Positions 46,129 to 57,958 of a stretch of 64,000 nt of DNA are shown piece by piece. Within the stretch, counting starts at the first letter, position 1. Each line of letters begins with the position of its first letter. Source of the stretch: Rhizophagus irregularis (Eukaryota > Glomeromycota > Glomeromycetes > Glomerales > Glomeraceae). Under the pieces are notes generated by a model, which saw only the letters and a program-made list of their open reading frames with translations, did not search any database and was not told the origin of the DNA. Both the position numbers and the translations under genes were made by a program. The stretch lies in NCBI RefSeq assembly GCF_026210795.1, contig NC_089429.1, forward strand, positions 7,039,001 through 7,103,000, given 5' to 3'.

Positions 46129-49100
46129 CATGATTGTGCATAATAAAAATATAAGAACCAATACCTATGGTTAATCTTGGTAATTTTGGGCAATTAAGTC
46201 GACCTTAAAAGTATTTATTGCTGTAATTAAAACTCAACAATAGAACGTACTAATGATAGATGATGTAGCTCGCTCAAGCTGTGAATTAATTTATATAATA
46301 AACTTTAAAATGTAATTTAGCAATCAGAGTAATCATTATTTATTGGAGGGGATTTGGTGAAGGAATCTTTTAATAAAAAATAAATTAGTATAATTAAAAA
46401 TCTTATAAAAAAGGAAATAAAGCTAGCACTGATGAACGTCAGGAAATTTTTTAGGCGACGGGAGTGTAAACTTACGTAAATATGTGTAAATATACATAAC
46501 CTTGTGTAAATTTTTGTAATTTTCTTATGAAAATTTACGTGAACTTGACGCACATCTGAAGTTTTACGTGGTCATGTTCTTTTTTTATTTTTTTATTTTT
46601 TCGTTTTAGGTGAATATTCCTTTTTCTTTATTTTATTAGAAACAGCCTTTTGAACTTTAATGGGCGAAATAGAGGTCGTTAAAAAACAAAGAAAAAATAA
46701 CATTAGAAATGTTTCTAAAACAAAAATAAAATGTAAAAAAATAAAGAAAATACCTCCATTTCACCCGATTTCAAAGTTTAAGAGGCTGTTCCTAAAAAAA
46801 ATGACATGATGTTAGTAACGTTCATTGGTAACGTTCCTAAAACAAAAATAAAATGTAAAAAATAAAAAAGAAATAACTTTAAAATGGATTTAGTTTATAC
46901 TGTAATCCCCTGTCGCACTAAGTGTCACTCATGATCACCTTCATACTAATTTTTAAAATTGCGAGTGATTAGCTGAGTTTATAAATGACCAGGAATCTTC
47001 GTTTAGTTATTTCCCGGTCTCATATAGATAGCCGGGAAATTACTAATTTTAGTTTAAAATAGTTAAAATACTTAATATTTAATGAGTAACACGCTCCAGG
47101 GGATTACCCATTTATTTCCAACTCCCCATGAAATAAATACCGTATTTTGCGGTATATAAGCACCCCTTTTTGCACTTGATGCCGGCCAAGATCCTCATAA
47201 TTTTGGCCAAAATCGCCATAATTCTGGCCAGGGGTGCTTACTTTCGGGGGTGCTTACTTACCGCAAAATACGGTAATACTAATATCTGGTGATCAAAACA
47301 ATAATTTATTTTATTAGGGCTTTAGGGGCTTTGCAGTGATGGGCTTGCATATCCAATTTGGAAATATGTTTTTCCATGTGAACACGTTCAATGTTTAAAA
47401 CGTTCGAAATGATCGAAAATTTTCAATATATATATTAACGCTGGATGATCTAATGACAGTTTTTTCGAGCGATTGTTAATAGAAGAATAATGGTTATCCT
47501 TAATCAAATGAGTCTTATCAAAATTTTATTATAAAGAACGAACGCTTCTTATTATTTAAAAACTTTAGTGATCGTCTATCGATGTGTCATAATAGATTGC
47601 CGACTGATTTATCAATCTATTGATTTTGATGTGGAGTAGTTGTGGAATATTTCCTTTATACTTTCATAATATTTGTTATATCAATAAAATTTAATCAGTA
47701 ATCATTTATTGAAATTTTTCACACAAAATAAGCCTTTTTTACGGCTTTTTTACGGATAAGGGAAATAACTGGTGTAATACTCGTTTGTACAGCGTTTGTA
47801 CCCGATCAAAGTATTACAGTAATTAATGACTTGGTAATTAAAAAAAATTATTATTGTCTCTAATTTTGGCAATTACATATATTTACAGTACGAAAGTACA
47901 TGTTCAAATATTTTTAATTATTGAAAGAAACGTTCAAATTGTTTGTAAAAATATTTGAAGGAGCAATATACACTATTTATCGAAAGTTATAATGTAAGTA
48001 TTCTTGAAATTTGTTATATTTATTTTCGGTACAAAAAAAAGAGAATTAAAGGAAAAAATATTTATGGCAAATAGATTGATAAAAATTCTGACTATGGATA
48101 CAAATCGGGACACTGACTCTTTTACTCATGGGTACGTATTAAAACGTAACATCCGACCAATAAACCCTTTTTTTTGTGTCATTATCAAGTACTTGACGAA
48201 TCCTATTTATTTCAAAAGTACTGTAAAACTATAGTATGAAAAAAAATGTATCTATCGTATAATTAATTTTACAAATTTTATGTTATGAAATCTCTATAGA
48301 AGATGCGGTAATTGTTTTTTATAATCGGTTCCGATACCGGGAAATTTTGCCACATTTAACAAGAAATAAAGCTACCGACAGTTACAAAATTGCAATGTTT
48401 CTTTCGTGATTAATAAATTTTAATTAAAAATATTATAATAAGTTTTATATTTTTAAAAAGAAAATAAAAAAGAAAGTATAAATAAGTAAACCCAAAATTT
48501 GTGTATAAAACATAAATAAAAAAAACGGTGGCTTAGTTGTGCCGTTGTGCCACTGATTTGGCTTCCTGATGGGGCTTGTAGGCAATTCAAAAAAATCACA
48601 ATCATAGCCGATCAGCGGCTCATAGCCACGTTATTCTTTTTATTATGAATTATCTAAAAAACATACTGTATATATTACACAATCAAATAAAATTGCACAT
48701 CACAAAGTTACATCAAAGCCAATGGGCTGAAAAAAAAATTTTTTTTGGATTGTAATTTAATTTAACGAAAAAAAAAAATTCATAATTAATTAATGTAAGA
48801 AGTTTCTGTCATTTTTTTTTAAATAAAAAAAATTTTTTTTCATTTGATATTTAATAAAAAGATCTAAATTTTTTTTTTATTTCAGTTTTTTTTTCGATAA
48901 TTTCTATAATAAATAAAGGAGGTTAATCGATCTTTATTTGTTATTTCAGCCACATCATCTGCGTAACATCCGTTTTTAAAGGAGCTTGCAATTTAACATG
49001 GGGAAAAAAATCGATTTTTATTTGTTATTTCAGCCACATCAACTGCGTAACATCCGTTTTTATTTTGTGTTTTGATGATCGTTTACCTGTTTATTATTAT
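46129..49100 (+). repeat. left arm of a large inverted repeat (partner 58465-61235)
   Basis: From TTGTGCATAAT (46134) to GATCGTTTACCTGTTTA (about 49086), this sequence is found again in reverse orientation at 58465-61235. Examples are AACCAATACCTATGGTTAAT near 46160 against its complement near 61210, ATGGCAAATAGATTGATAAA (48064) against 59526, and the inner end TTGATGATCGTTTACC against 58480. Identity looks about 90-95% by eye, with insertions unique to each arm. Within the arm, 46610-46700 and 46730-46850 form a smaller palindrome. A conserved short frame MANRLIKILTMDTNRDTD is present in both arms but is unrecognised. The left arm ends ~180 bp before the RdRP start codon. Confidence 0.85.
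46907..47279. mobile_element. insertion in left arm: two adjacent or nested MITEs
   Basis: The right arm has ACTGTAATATCTGG (as its complement, about 60307-60322) where the left arm has ACTGTAAT, ~373 bp, then TAATATCTGG. TAAT is thus duplicated around an insertion. One piece (46902-47107) is bounded by GTAATCCCCTG and CAGGGGATTAC. The other (47138-47275) is a hairpin with TACCGTATTTTGCGGTATAT and its complement, plus inverted TAAGCACCCC/GGGGTGCTTA. No ORF. Confidence 0.7.
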
Positions 49101-49146
49101 GATTATAAAATATTTTTTATTATTTATTAATTAGTGCCTGTTCAAA

Positions 49147-49154
49147 TATAAAAG
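49147..49154 (+). promoter_or_regulatory. TATA box of the RdRP gene
   Basis: TATAAAAG lies 136 bp upstream of the RdRP ATG, just inside the unique sequence that follows the left inverted-repeat arm. Confidence 0.5.
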
Positions 49155-49282
49155 AAACCTGAGATCAGGGTATTGAAGAATACCAACGAATTATTTGTTC
49201 ATTTACTATATTGAATTTCTTATATTGACAAACAATAAAATTTTGAACAAAAATTCCTATCAAAAATTACTTCTTTAAAATA

Positions 49283-52200
49283 ATGAATAAAAAAAACCCG
49301 AGAATTTCCTCTCGTACAGGAATTAAACCTCCTAGCGATTGGAAAACCTTTTTTGAAATAGGATTCAAAGTTAGTAATATTCACACTGAAGTTACTGTAG
49401 GTGAAATAAAGGGGGTTTTTGCTACTTATGGTAGTGTTTATAGAGCAAAAATTGTGACCAGAGAAGTTGATGACTCTGAAAATCCTGAACGTTCAACTGG
49501 AACTGCTTATATCTTATTCAAGTACGTATTTTTATACATTTATTCTTTTTCAACCCTTTAAATTATCATTTACTTATCCCTTTAAAAATATTTATTTAAT
49601 TAGACCTGTACCCCCTCGTCCTTTCTGGAATGAATCGTTACGCCTTCATGGAAGGGTTTTACGGATTGATTACCGTAATGACTTTCGTAGTTCTGATTCT
49701 TTTTATTCCTATCCTGCTGAAAGTTTAGAATTGGGTGATTATATACTACCTAATATATTTGTATCTGAGGCTAAATTTACTCAATCGGTAAAATTTTTTA
49801 TAAGTTATCAAAATCGAAAAATAATTGTGGAATTGAAATATGGAGAGCCGATGTACACCTTTAAGCTTGAATTCAATTTTGATGATATAATTAATGATAT
49901 TTATTCTGAGCTTGACGTTTCTCAACAAAGATCTCATGGTTCAATTACTATAGAAAATAAATATCCCGCAAAATGTTGGGTATTACATAAGTGTCAAAAA
50001 CCAAAAGATAAATTTAATTGGTGTATTGATAATTTTTGGAACCGTATTACAAAAAATGATAAAATGCCTCATTTTCATAAAGATAATGATCAACCTGGTA
50101 AATGGCTCGTCTTTAGAATAACTTTTGATTTGGATCAAATTGGAGGTCTTAATCGTTTTAAAAAATTAATTAAGAAGGCCGGTAAATATAATTTGGTTCC
50201 TAGAACTTCAAGCATTAGTAATTTTCCATTAAAAATTATTAATGGAACTGAATTATGTAAACATTTTGTGAACCGTAAAATGTTAAACTTTAAAGTTAAT
50301 TATATGCTCGAATGTAATATTTCTTTTAATTACCTTAATGAATATAACCTTTGTAAAGAATTCTATTCTTTATTATCTCAACAACCTACTAAAGTCTCTC
50401 TTAATATTTTGGAAGGTATTCATTCAAAGAAGAAAAGGATCTATAAACCTTTACCATATTTACGTTCAGAATTGGAGAAGTTAAAATATAAATTGGTTAA
50501 TGAATCTACATATATACCATATTATTGTGTTATGGTGCGTAAAGTTATTGTAACTCCCACTACAAGTTATATTTTAACTCCAACCATGGAAACTTCTAAT
50601 AGGGTGATCCGTCATTTTCTTGATAAGAAAGATCATTTTTTACGTGTCAAATTTGTAGATGAGGCTTTGAGTAAAGTTAGTTGTTCACCTAATGGTGTTA
50701 CTAATGATACTCCTAACCTTGCTTTATATAATAGAGTTTATTATACTTTATGTCATGGTATCACTATTGGTGGTAGGAAATACGAATTCTTGGCTTTCTC
50801 TGAGAGTCAATTAAGAGATCATAGTTGTTGGTTTTTTTCATCAATTGGTGATTTAACTGCTGATAAGGTTAGAACAGAGATGGGGATTTTTTCAACAAAT
50901 AAAAGTGTAGCAAAATATATTGCTCAAATGGATCAGTGTTTTTCGAGTACTCGTAATATTCAAATGGATCAAATGGATCGGTGTTTTTCGAGTACTCGTA
51001 ATATTAAAAAGCCACCTATTGTTAAAATTAAAGAAATTCCTGATATAGTTAGAAATGGTTTCACTTTTTCAGATGGGGTAGGGAATATCTCTTTTTCATT
51101 AGCAAAGAAGATTGCTTATGATTTCAAATTAAAAACTATTCCAAGTGCAATTCAATTTAGAATGGCTGGGTATAAGGGTGTTTTATGTCAGTCAAATAAT
51201 GTGAAAGATAATGAAGTTCAAGTTCGTCCTAGTCAACATAAATTTGAATCACATCATAATGACTTGGAAGTTATCAGAGGCTCTACGTTCATCTCAGCAT
51301 ATCTCAATCATCAGGCAATTACATTCTTGTCCGCATTAGGAATTCCTGATAAAGTATTTATTGAATTAAAAGATTTACAAGTTAGGGAATTGGATAAAAT
51401 GCTTGAAAATGAACATACGGCGTTGAATATTTTACAAAGGAATGTCGATGAATATGGAATTTCAATCTCACTTGCTGAACTTGTCAAAGCGGGATTTTTA
51501 AGAAATAAAGATCGTTATTTGATGAATTTGATTTCATTATTTCGTACCAAGATGTTAAGAGACATTAAGAAAAAGGCAAAAATTCGCGTTGATAAAGGGG
51601 CATTCTTATTAGGCGTCTTGGATGTTACCGAAACTTTACAAGAGAATCAAATTTATTGTTGTGTATCTGATCCATGTAACCCATCCAGTAGAAAGATAAT
51701 AACTGGAAGGTGTATTGTATTTCGAAATCCTTGCTTTCACCCAGGAGATATACGTATAGTTACAGCTGTAGAATGTAAGGCTTTAAGTCATTTAGTAGAT
51801 GTAGTAGTATTTCCAGCAGTTGGATATCGTGATATTCCTAGCGGTGGTGATTTGGATGGTGATGATTTCACGTATGTATCTTTATTTCTCATTGTTTAAG
51901 TATTTAAGTTGTTTAAGTTATTGACAATTTTTTTTTTTAAAAAAAATAATAATAATAATTTTTAATTTAGTGTAATATATGATGAACGTTTGATTCCTCC
52001 CAAAATGTGCGAGCCTATGGATTATCAGCAGGCTCAAATACCAAGAATAGTTGACATCGAGGATATAAAGAAATTTTTCGCGAATTATATCTTTTCTAAC
52101 AAAATTGATATGATCGCGAAAAATTATTTATCGATAGCAGATTCCTTCAAGGTTGGTGCATTACACGGGCAATGTAGACGTATTGCCCAAATATATTCTA

Positions 52201-52637
52201 ATGCCGTGAATTTTCCGGACGCACCACCAGTATTTCCATCTGAACTTCGTGCTATCGATTTCCCAGATTTTATGGAAGAATCTGGTGAAGAATCCTATAA
52301 ATCTCGAAAAGTTCTTGGTATCTTATATCGTTCTATTAATGTATCAGAAGAGTATACCCCACAAACCAATTTAAATGTTGATCAAAGATTATATGAGGGG
52401 TTTTTAGATTATGTACGGAAGTTACTAAAACGAGAGTACGATGCAAGCATTTATTATTTTTCTGAAACATTCCCTTGGATTGCGAATGATATTTTATGTG
52501 ACATTGCCGATAGAAATGAAAGTAATCGAAGAGCACTAATGGATTTATTGGGACCTTGTGACACTAACTTGAATATTTTTTCAAACGGCAATCAGAATCA
52601 AAATTATAATGATGATCAAGATTTAATTGAATTATGA
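49283..52637 (+). CDS. RNA-dependent RNA polymerase, RDR/QDE-1 superfamily, 1057 aa
   Basis: Three exons: 49283-49521, 49604-51871, 51971-52637. Introns are 82 and 99 bp, GTACGT...TTAG and GTATGT...TTAG, and the frame is kept. The protein copies single-stranded RNA into dsRNA that feeds Dicer and Argonaute silencing. Residues about 28-85 form an RRM-like module (KVSNIHTEVTVGEIKGVFAT...GTAYILFK, then PVPPRPFW). The catalytic half (about 370-880) has EIPDIVRNGFTFSDGVGNIS, QFRMAGYKGVL, RNPCFHPGDIRIV, and the metal-binding DxDGD motif GGDLDGDDF (Asp 829, 831, 833). It is followed by TVIYDERLIPP across the second intron. Length is normal for eukaryotic RDRs. An in-frame 45-bp duplication adds 15 residues just before the EIPDI block (residues 521-547). 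All catalytic parts look intact. The gene lies between two large inverted-repeat arms. Confidence 0.93.
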
Positions 52638-52825
52638 TGAGCTGATGGCCGGAGGGGTATTAATTTAGTTATGTATTTTGGGAATTTTTTTTATTTTTTA
52701 AATATTTTAGATTTTTAAAATAAATTTTATAATTTTTCAAAAAAATTTCTTAATTTTTTAAATATTTTATATCTTAAGTTCGCGATCATAATTAAACTCT
52801 GTTCAATAATGCCGGCCTCAAATTT

Positions 52826-54113
52826 TTGTCGGAGTTTGACGCTAACGTAAGGGTAGGTGATAATGGTTACAGTACGATTTCCTGAATGCCTTTTTCCTGA
52901 ATATATCTTTTCCCGAAGTCATTTGCCTGAATGCCAATTTTCTGAACTGAACATTTGCCTGAAATATACAATTTCCCGAATCCTTATTTCCCGAATCCCT
53001 CCCAATATCCTGAATCCCAATATCCCGAATTCAAATATCCTTAATTCTAATATTCCGAATTCTAATATTCCGAATGGATAATTTCTTGAATTATATAATA
53101 AATTGTATATTTTCGTATGATTTATAAATAAACTATATAATAAATTTAAAAATAAAGAACTATTGATAACTATAAGTTTTATTATTCAAATATACAGTAT
53201 TTATAAGCAGATATAATGTTAACAATTGTAAAAATTTTTTAAAGTACTGATTATTAAAAACTGTTAAAATTCGATTTTCACGATCTATTAGATGCTTGCG
53301 TTGTATGGTAAAGGTTCTCCACGAAGAATACTTTCTGCTAGCAAATAAGTTTGATATTGCTCTTTGCGCACCTCTGCTATAATTGTATAAACGCCAACAT
53401 GTTATATATAATTTGGGGAGTGGCTTTTTCAAGCATCCCTTGCCTGTACAAGTATTACGATCAATTGAAGTAAATATGAAGTAAACATAAGGCAATATAC
53501 AATCAATTAGGAAATATTACATTTTTAGCTAATAAAATTTTTCTCCAACCCACTGAGTTTAAGTGCTTGATAATATTTACCTAAACATCAAGTAAATATA
53601 ATTAATTTACATTTTAGGAGAAAAAGATTGGTGCAGGTACAAATTTCAAACAGATACTTTGATTGAATAATAAAATCTGCTCGTTTTTGCATTATTTATT
53701 TTAAGTATTTGTTTTAATATAAGTTAGTTTATTACATATTATATTTATATACATTATATATAATTTATTGATTAGTATACTAAATAAAATAAAGGTTGAG
53801 TTTATGAAATTAATAATTCTAATTTATGATGTAAAATTATACAAAATAATATTAAATTCAGTAAAATGTCCATTCAGAATAGGGTTCATGATATTGGAAT
53901 TTGGGATAAAATAATTCAGGATAAAATAATTCAGGATAAAAGAATTCGGGAAATTGGATGTTTCATATAATTCCAGAAATTGAGATTCAGGAAATTGGCA
54001 TTCGGTAAAATGGAGTTTCAGGAAATGATCAATTTCTGGAAATAGGCATTCAGAAAATTGGATTCGGGAAAAGGTATATTCAGGAAAATGGTATTCAGAA
54101 AATGGTCCGACAA
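52826..54113. mobile_element. foldback element with inverted arrays of ~15-16-bp repeats (TTCCTGAAT family)
   Basis: The left array (about 52875-53095) repeats AATTTCCCGAATCCC-like units. The right array (about 53870-54110) repeats the complementary type (GGCATTCAGGAAATTG). About 770 bp separates them. TTGTCGGA (52826) and its complement TCCGACAA (54106-54113) may be the terminal repeats. Alternatively, GGTGATAAT at 52856-52864 and 54116-54124 could be a 9-bp target duplication, so the ends are not settled. It has the same architecture as the element at 27957-28590, but a different repeat word. It begins only ~190 bp after the RdRP stop codon. Confidence 0.65.
53270..53465 (-). pseudogene. 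gene fragment inside the foldback element
   Basis: In the spacer, the minus strand has two coding-like pieces in different frames: YRQGMLEKATPQIIYNMLAF (about 53450-53385) and AEVRKEQYQTYLLAESILRG, then EPLPYNASI (about 53377-53291), ending in two stops. A one-base shift or an unrecognised splice separates them. I do not recognise the protein. The sequence bias and charged/aromatic mixture suggest a captured piece of a host gene. An overlapping 111-codon frame (53495-53160) reads a different phase and is probably a shadow. Confidence 0.3.
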
Positions 54114-54124
54114 GGGGTGATAAT

Positions 54125-54577
54125 AACTATACGTAGGGTTTTACACTAAATCTCCGACTTTTCCATAGGTAAAAAATCCTCAGGTCATAATGCAAATCAA
54201 ACTTTAAAACATAACATGATGCAACATATAATTCTAATACAGATAATATGACGGTAATTAATCACCTAGCTGAGTTTATATGATTTAGCAAAAATACTCT
54301 TTTTAAAAATAATTGAAAATTTTACGATATTTGTTCATCCTTTTCATTTATCCATTTCTTTAATTTGAAATATTTGTATTAGTACATTATATTATAACTA
54401 TCAAATCAAAGTTTTCCTCGTAAAGAAAATATAATTACCTATAAAAAATTCATACAATTCAAATGAGCATTCCAGGTTAGTTTTTCCAACTCCATCACAT
54501 TGATACAATAAAATATATTCTTTTAAAAAATTTCTTAATTTATAAAAGAAAATTACATTCATGATTCAATATTACAG
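54125..54577. other. AT-rich intergenic stretch
   Basis: No gene or element recognised between the foldback element and the hAT-disrupted segment. Confidence 0.35.
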
Positions 54578-55764
54578 TCAAATTTTAATCATAGAAGTAT
54601 TCGTGATGATCTTTACTATGTAAAGAATTGGTACGATCAACAAGCTGTGGAGAACTGCGGCTAGGGATGGAGATGACTCTATCGGTTCGGTTTCGGTTCT
54701 ACGAACCAGAACGAGTCGTGACGAGTCGAATTGATGGAACTGACTCCAAAAATCGGTTTGGAACGGAGTTTGGAACCGAACCGACCAAAACCGGTTCTGA
54801 TACGGTTTTTATAATATAATTCTTCTTATTATTATTTAATTTAAAACAAATTAGTTCAAAAAAAACGATATTTAAGATAATAAATTTTATTAAATGTTAT
54901 CTTTATTATTATTAAATGTTCAATAATATGATTTAATTATCCGTTAAAGTAAATTACTTGAAATTTTTATTAAAAGGTCTTTAGAATAAATTTATTAATG
55001 TTCGCTATTTAACATGATTATTATCAGTTATTCGCTATTTATACTAATATCATTATTAAGTTTTATTTTACTGTTCAATCATTTACGGTTATAGAATAAA
55101 ATTTTTATGATTAAAGAACTTTACCATACCCTTATCTATTCAACTTTTCGCACATGAACTTTCCTCGCCGTTTCTGATAATAAGTCTTTGTAATCCCATT
55201 TCCGGCGATCGAAAGCGCTTGCTCTGATGCGACGCTCCGTCGTTGCTTGTATTTTTAGATAGTCTCGGAGCCATCTTACTTAAAACTGAAAACGAGCTTG
55301 CCATCACAAAAGAGGTTCAGCCTCTTCATCAACTGGTTGTTTGAGATAATGACTTAACTCCGTTTCTATTTCCGTTTCTATATTGACAAGTATACGGTTA
55401 CATTTTAAATTTTATTGTTTGGTAAAATAAGACGAACAAAACCGGTTTCAAACTGACTTTCAGAGTCGACTCTCATAGAACCGTTCGTTCCGCTCAAAAT
55501 GGTTCTGACATTCGGTTCCCGACTCAAGTCACTCTCCATTTGGAACTTTTTCCATCCCTAACTGCGGCACAGCAACTTCACATTTTCCAAATTATTCCAT
55601 TTTTGAATTTGAAAAGAATGATCATTTTTTCCAACAAACGCTTTGATATATTAATTCATGAAGGAAATTTTTTGAAAAACTTAAATTTAAAGGAATATAT
55701 ATTTTTTTTACAATCTATTTTTAAAAATGGTTTTCTTAAATTTTATAATTCAAATACTATGTAA
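54578..55764 (+). pseudogene. coding-like segment split by a hAT element
   Basis: Ignoring the insertion at 54662-55560, the flanks are open in two frames. One runs from an acceptor-like TTACAG (about 54577): SNFNHRSIRDDLYYVKNWYD, then QQAVENC, across the junction to a TGA at about 55648. The other runs rightward from the junction (AAQQLHIFQIIPFLNLKRMI, later HEGNFLKNLNLKEYIFFLQS) and ends at a good donor (GTAAGT at 55762). The second is somewhat F-box/adaptor-like, but I cannot assign it. It may be an exon disrupted by the transposon or an already decayed gene. Confidence 0.25.
54662..55560. mobile_element. hAT-like non-autonomous element, 899 bp
   Basis: A perfect 8-bp duplication ACTGCGGC flanks it (54654-54661 and 55561-55568). 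The terminal inverted repeats are TAGGGATGGA and TCCATCCCTA. Both subterminal zones are rich in GGTTC/GAACC and CGGTTC words. An 8-bp duplication with TAGGG-type ends is diagnostic of hAT. No transposase is present; the interior is AT-rich with short GC islands (55150-55290). Confidence 0.88.
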
Positions 55765-55765
55765 G

Positions 55766-56136
55766 TTCTTATATATATTTGAGCCATGCTACCCGATATT
55801 AAGTTACTAAATTAAGCCAATTTACTCTATATCAATTCTTATTTTATTTTTATTTTTATTTTTATTTTTTTTTAAATGTAGACAAACAATTTCTTTTATC
55901 AATAACTAGTTAAGTTATCGCGTCCCCTCAGTCATGTGATACTACTAATTTTACATGTGATTGGTTCGGAATACAGTATACTGTACATACCATTTTAATC
56001 CACAATTAAGCAGAGATTACATTTATCCAACGAAGTGTTTAACCTTCATTATTCAAATGTAGCCAATCTATTCGTGATAGTGTTACGCAGTAAAATGTTG
56101 CGCAGCAATCATGTGATATAACTGGACCCGTGATGC
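55766..56136. other. AT-rich stretch
   Basis: It contains TTTTTATTTTTA runs (55840-55870). A possible acceptor at about 55880 (AATGTAG) could end an intron starting at 55762. No further gene was seen. Confidence 0.3.
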
Positions 56137-56340
56137 CGATCAATGTAGCAAATGTCGAATATGTTTGACATGTTCGATATGTTGCATATGTCCGATATGT
56201 AGAATATATAGAATATATGGAACATGTAGCATATATGAGATATATAGAACATGTAGCATATATGGGATATATAGAACATATGGAATATATAGAACATATA
56301 GCATATATAGGATATATAGCATATGTAGCATATGTTAAAC
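56137..56340 (+). repeat. 9-bp period minisatellite
   Basis: About 22 units of a 9-bp repeat, such as GAATATATA, GAACATGTA, GCATATATG and GGATATATA. Because nine is a multiple of three, the minus strand stays open in more than one frame and gives a Tyr/Ile/Met-rich frame that is not believed to be a gene. Confidence 0.85.
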
Positions 56341-57751
56341 ATTTTTAGTTTGGAAATTTATGTATATATAGACCTCTAATTAGACCTGTAATTAAAGAAT
56401 TCAATATAAGAACGTGTGTGAAGAATTTAATTAATAAAATGTTTACCCTTTAGTATACACCTTAATTTTAAGTTTGGTTTTATATGGTTAATCTGCCTTC
56501 CCTTATTTGTGTCTGATTGTATGCGCCAGTGTGAAGCGATACTCTATTCACATCTGATTGGATTGATTTTAACATATACGTTGATCCTTAAAATTACCTT
56601 CTGCTTTATTAAATATAAACATTTTTTAATGTATAGCTTAGTATTTTTAAGCTTATAAGAACTGACCTCTAACAATAGGTCTGATAGCAGCGCTGTTCTT
56701 GAGTTCGTATTATTATTAAGAAAAACAATTCTTTTGGAAAATATCAGATGATAATGATTTTTTTTTAGAAAGGATGCAACACTTCTTGATTTTATGGTTC
56801 ACACTTGGATCATTAATTTTAACTAACGGAAACAACAATACATTACTTCTCTTTCATTAGCGATCGTTGTTTCATTTTCTGATAAAATAAAGTTCACAGA
56901 CTAAACGTTACGATGCATATGCACCGTATAAAAAATTTTATATAATGTTATCCATATAATTGAAATGATATATCAAAAAGGATAAACTTTCATCATATAT
57001 ATCTACTAGTAAGTAGTAAAGGTACCGATTCTAATTGTTCCATTTATATACTATGAATAAACAGCTTTAAAAAAAGTGAAAATCTTTAAAGTGTGTAGCA
57101 AACTTTGAAAATCGAATTAATAAATTAATAAAATCAAATTTAGTAAAACTAATATTATCGGTTTGATGGGACCATTCATGCAATTTTTATAATAAACTTC
57201 CGTTATTACCCAATAATTTTATTATTATGCTAATACATAGTAATATGAGATAATCGACCTATATAACAATTATGTAAAATCTGCATGAACTTATGAGGAT
57301 AACTGATAATATAGTATATTACTTTCTTTTTTTGTATTGTCATTTATTTCTCCCTTGAATTGTATATTTTGTGATTAAAATAAATTGATTAATTTTTATA
57401 CGTTTGCCATCAAATATTAAATACATTCATCGTAACAATTCCTCTACCATCATAGTACCCTCCTAGTATAACGTGGCGGTGGCGTGGGTACTGGTGATAT
57501 ATTTATACAAACAAAAAATTTCGACTCTTGATATACAAAAAAGAAAATTTTTTTATTTATGATCCAAATGGAGTAGAAATCCTAAACAGATTGGGTATTT
57601 TAAACTCATGGTAAAAAATAACATGATTTACTTTTAAAAGAATTGTAGGACAATGCGCAGGAAATACAAAATAGGAAAACATATCAAGTTTTTTATGAGT
57701 GATGCAAGGTGCATAAATTCGAATGAGAAAATATTTTTTTGTTATTTTAAT
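56341..57751. other. AT-rich intergenic stretch
   Basis: Nothing recognised as gene, RNA or element in these 1.4 kb. Confidence 0.35.
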
Positions 57752-57958
57752 TAATGTAAGAAGTTTCTTTATTAAGTTATAATTTTCTAAAAGAATATAT
57801 GAGAGTGGATTTTTTTATTAGTCATTCTTGTATCCCAGAAAAAAGTCATTTTTTTAATAAAAAAAAAAAGATCTAAATTTTTTTATTTCAGTTTTTTTCC
57901 AATAATTTCGATAATAAAATAAAGGGAGGTTGCAATTTAACATGGGAAAAAAAATCTA
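57752..57958 (+). repeat. direct partial copy of the left-arm inner end
   Basis: TAATGTAAGAAGTTTCT, AAAAAGATCTAAATTTTTTT, ATTTCAGTTTTTTT and TTGCAATTTAACATGGG occur in the same order and orientation as at 48794-49012 in the left arm. It is therefore inverted relative to the neighbouring right arm. The arm family thus has at least four partial or full copies in the window. Confidence 0.65.

Noticed and set aside
48004-48234. 76-codon frame in the left arm and its 98-codon counterpart in the right arm (59661-59365)
   Set aside because: They share MANRLIKILTMDTNRDTD, but this follows from arm duplication. The flanks of the frame differ by indels and no domain is recognised, so I did not call a gene.
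49746-49937. 63-codon minus-strand frame within the RdRP gene
   Set aside because: Antisense shadow of the RdRP coding exon.
56109-56342. Tyr/Ile/Met/Cys-rich frames of 63 and 77 codons on the minus strand
   Set aside because: They lie in a 9-bp minisatellite, where any open frame stays open by periodicity.
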